This document shows, one piece after another, positions 28,875-29,816 of a stretch of DNA of 29,816 nt. A program made the position numbers and the translations under genes. The number at the start of each line of letters is the position of its first letter. Positions within the stretch are counted from its first letter, which is position 1. Under the pieces are notes generated by a model. That model was given only the letters and a program-made list of their open reading frames with translations. It ran no database searches and was not told the origin of the DNA. Where the stretch lies: contig CAZSSA010000019.1 of assembly GCA_964609375.1 (NCBI GenBank), forward strand, positions 1 to 29,816, given 5' to 3'. The DNA comes from CAZDUS01 sp964609375 (lineage in GTDB: Bacteria > Verrucomicrobiota > Kiritimatiellia > CAIKKV01 > CAITUY01).

Positions 28875-29594
28875 ATGGGTGGTAGTCTGTTCAAGGCAGG
28901 CGCCGACTTGATGTGGCCGCGGCAGTGTGAGGGATGTGGCGCCGTGCCGGATGAGGGTGGGCGCTATCTATGCTGGGACTGCCGGGCGGGATTACCCTGG
29001 ATTGAGCCGCCGTATTGTTCCCGGTGCGGAGATCCGATCAGCGGTGCTATTACCAATGACTACACGTGTTCCCTGTGTGCGGCGCGGGAGCCTGCCTTTG
29101 ATCTGGCCCGTTCCGCCGTGAGGTTCCGCGAGGGAATCAAGGACTGGCTGCATCGATTCAAGTATTCCCATGCGACGCATCTGGCGCCGGATTTCGGGAA
29201 GATGTTGGCGGCAACGGTGCGGGTGCATTTTGAGCGGGAGCGATTTGATGCGGTGACGTATGTGCCGTTGTATCCGGTGAAGGAGCGGGCGCGGACGTAT
29301 AACCAGGCCCGGCTATTGGCGGCGGCGTTGGGGCGGGAGATGGGATTGCCGCTGGCGAGGGGATGTTTGGAGCGGGTGCGGGATACGGGAACCCAGACAC
29401 ACCTTACGGCGCGTCAACGGGCGGAGAATGTGCGGGATGCCTTTCGGGTGCGGCATCCGGAGTGGGTGGAGGGGCGTCACTTCCTGCTGGTGGATGACGT
29501 GATGACGACGGGGGCGACGGTCAATGAGTGTGCGCGGGCGTTGAAGGAGGCGGGATCGGGGCGCGTTTGCGTGGTGACGGTGGCGAGGGGGTAA
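28875..29594 (+). CDS. ComF family phosphoribosyltransferase-like protein
   Basis: 239 residues from the ATG at 28875. The frame is open to 28803, but those 24 extra residues come from the dispersed repeat and flanks, so they are probably not coding. A double zinc-binding region comes first: CEGCG, CWDC, CSRCG and CSLC (about residues 17-70). A type I PRTase domain follows, with KERARTYNQARLLA and the PRPP-binding loop LLVDDVMTTGATVNECARAL. ComF proteins are linked to DNA uptake and processing in naturally competent bacteria, but many homologues have no proven role. No ribosome binding site is evident. The link to type IV pilus-like genes elsewhere in the window is suggestive only. Confidence 0.87.
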   Translation: MGGSLFKAGADLMWPRQCEGCGAVPDEGGRYLCWDCRAGLPWIEPPYCSRCGDPISGAITNDYTCSLCAAREPAFDLARSAVRFREGIKDWLHRFKYSHATHLAPDFGKMLAATVRVHFERERFDAVTYVPLYPVKERARTYNQARLLAAALGREMGLPLARGCLERVRDTGTQTHLTARQRAENVRDAFRVRHPEWVEGRHFLLVDDVMTTGATVNECARALKEAGSGRVCVVTVARG

Positions 29595-29606
29595 GGGAGG
29601 TGCTGG

Positions 29607-29816
29607 TTAATGGGTAGCGGGTGTTGCTGCCGCCAGATCGTACATCTTGAGTCCTTGGATCTTTCCTGCAGTCAATTCAGGTAAAGTTGAGAATAGCGCC
29701 GCATCGACGCCCGGTCTATCCCATACCAGGTAATAACGCGCCCCCAGGCGTTTGAGGGTGGGGATGACCTCGCTGTCGGGGAGATCATTTTGGACGCCGA
29801 AATACGGCTCGCCCAA
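29607..29816 (-). CDS. C-terminal fragment of an unrecognised protein
   Basis: The frame is open to the right edge, so the 69 visible residues are only the 3' end of a longer gene; the apparent TTG start at the edge is not meaningful. Visible features are IPTLKRLGARYYLVWDRPG and a soluble end LPELTAGKIQGLKMYDL. Similar ends occur after the membrane part of some dolichyl-phosphate-mannose-type glycosyltransferases, but I cannot assign it. Convergent with the comF-like gene, 12 nt apart. Confidence 0.5.
   Translation of the reverse strand: MGEPYFGVQNDLPDSEVIPTLKRLGARYYLVWDRPGVDAALFSTLPELTAGKIQGLKMYDLAAATPATH

Overview
The window most likely comes from a Gram-negative bacterium of the PVC superphylum, with Kiritimatiellota/Verrucomicrobiota the best guess. 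The reasons are a giant exported protein combining thrombospondin-3-like calcium motifs, LamG domains, GAQWR-type repeats and a C-terminal FYRVR ending, type II secretion/type IV pilus parts scattered over two loci, and a dispersed ACGCGAAGGCGCGAAG-type repeat. This is inference from protein style; no rRNA is present.

Layout. Positions 122-2698 (minus) hold a gspK/gspL/gspM-like trio, part of a type II secretion or pseudopilus assembly platform. Divergent from it, 2832-7749 (plus) is a tight four-gene run: encapsulated ferritin, encapsulin shell, an ExeA-type AAA ATPase and a hybrid histidine kinase. Convergent with that, 7781-21313 (minus) reads, in transcription order, pilM-, pilN-, pilO- and pilP-like genes, a small lipoprotein, a 1986-residue surface protein, a secretin, a zinc-ribbon protein and a D-aminoacylase-family amidohydrolase. 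The lipoprotein and giant protein sit exactly where pilP and pilQ would normally adjoin. Positions 21487-27371 (minus) hold ilvB, ilvN, leuA, aroE and a membrane metallophosphoesterase: branched-chain amino acid synthesis plus one shikimate step. Upstream of ilvB (27413-27625, minus) I find a complete transcription attenuator: promoter, a 39-codon Val/Leu-rich leader peptide with almost no 5' UTR, an antiterminator pairing and an intrinsic terminator. Divergent from it are a consensus promoter, tRNA-Lys(TTT), MTA phosphorylase and a ComF-type phosphoribosyltransferase. The right edge carries the 3' end of an unrecognised minus-strand gene.

How the genes work together. The two filament-type platforms (GspKLM-like and PilMNOP plus secretin) suggest export of a pilus, a pseudopilus or the large surface protein encoded inside the pil operon. 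The encapsulin pair is an iron-storage nanocompartment, unexpectedly coupled by 1-nt spacing and a stop/start overlap to an ATPase and a sensor kinase. The ilv/leu genes appear to be controlled by ribosome stalling on valine and leucine codons.

There is no gene-free stretch over 300 bases. The largest non-coding gap, 27589-27818, holds divergent promoters and the presumed leader of tRNA-Lys. Positions 1-121 lie downstream of gspM and may contain the beginning of a further minus-strand gene (an ATG at 74), but too little is present to call it.
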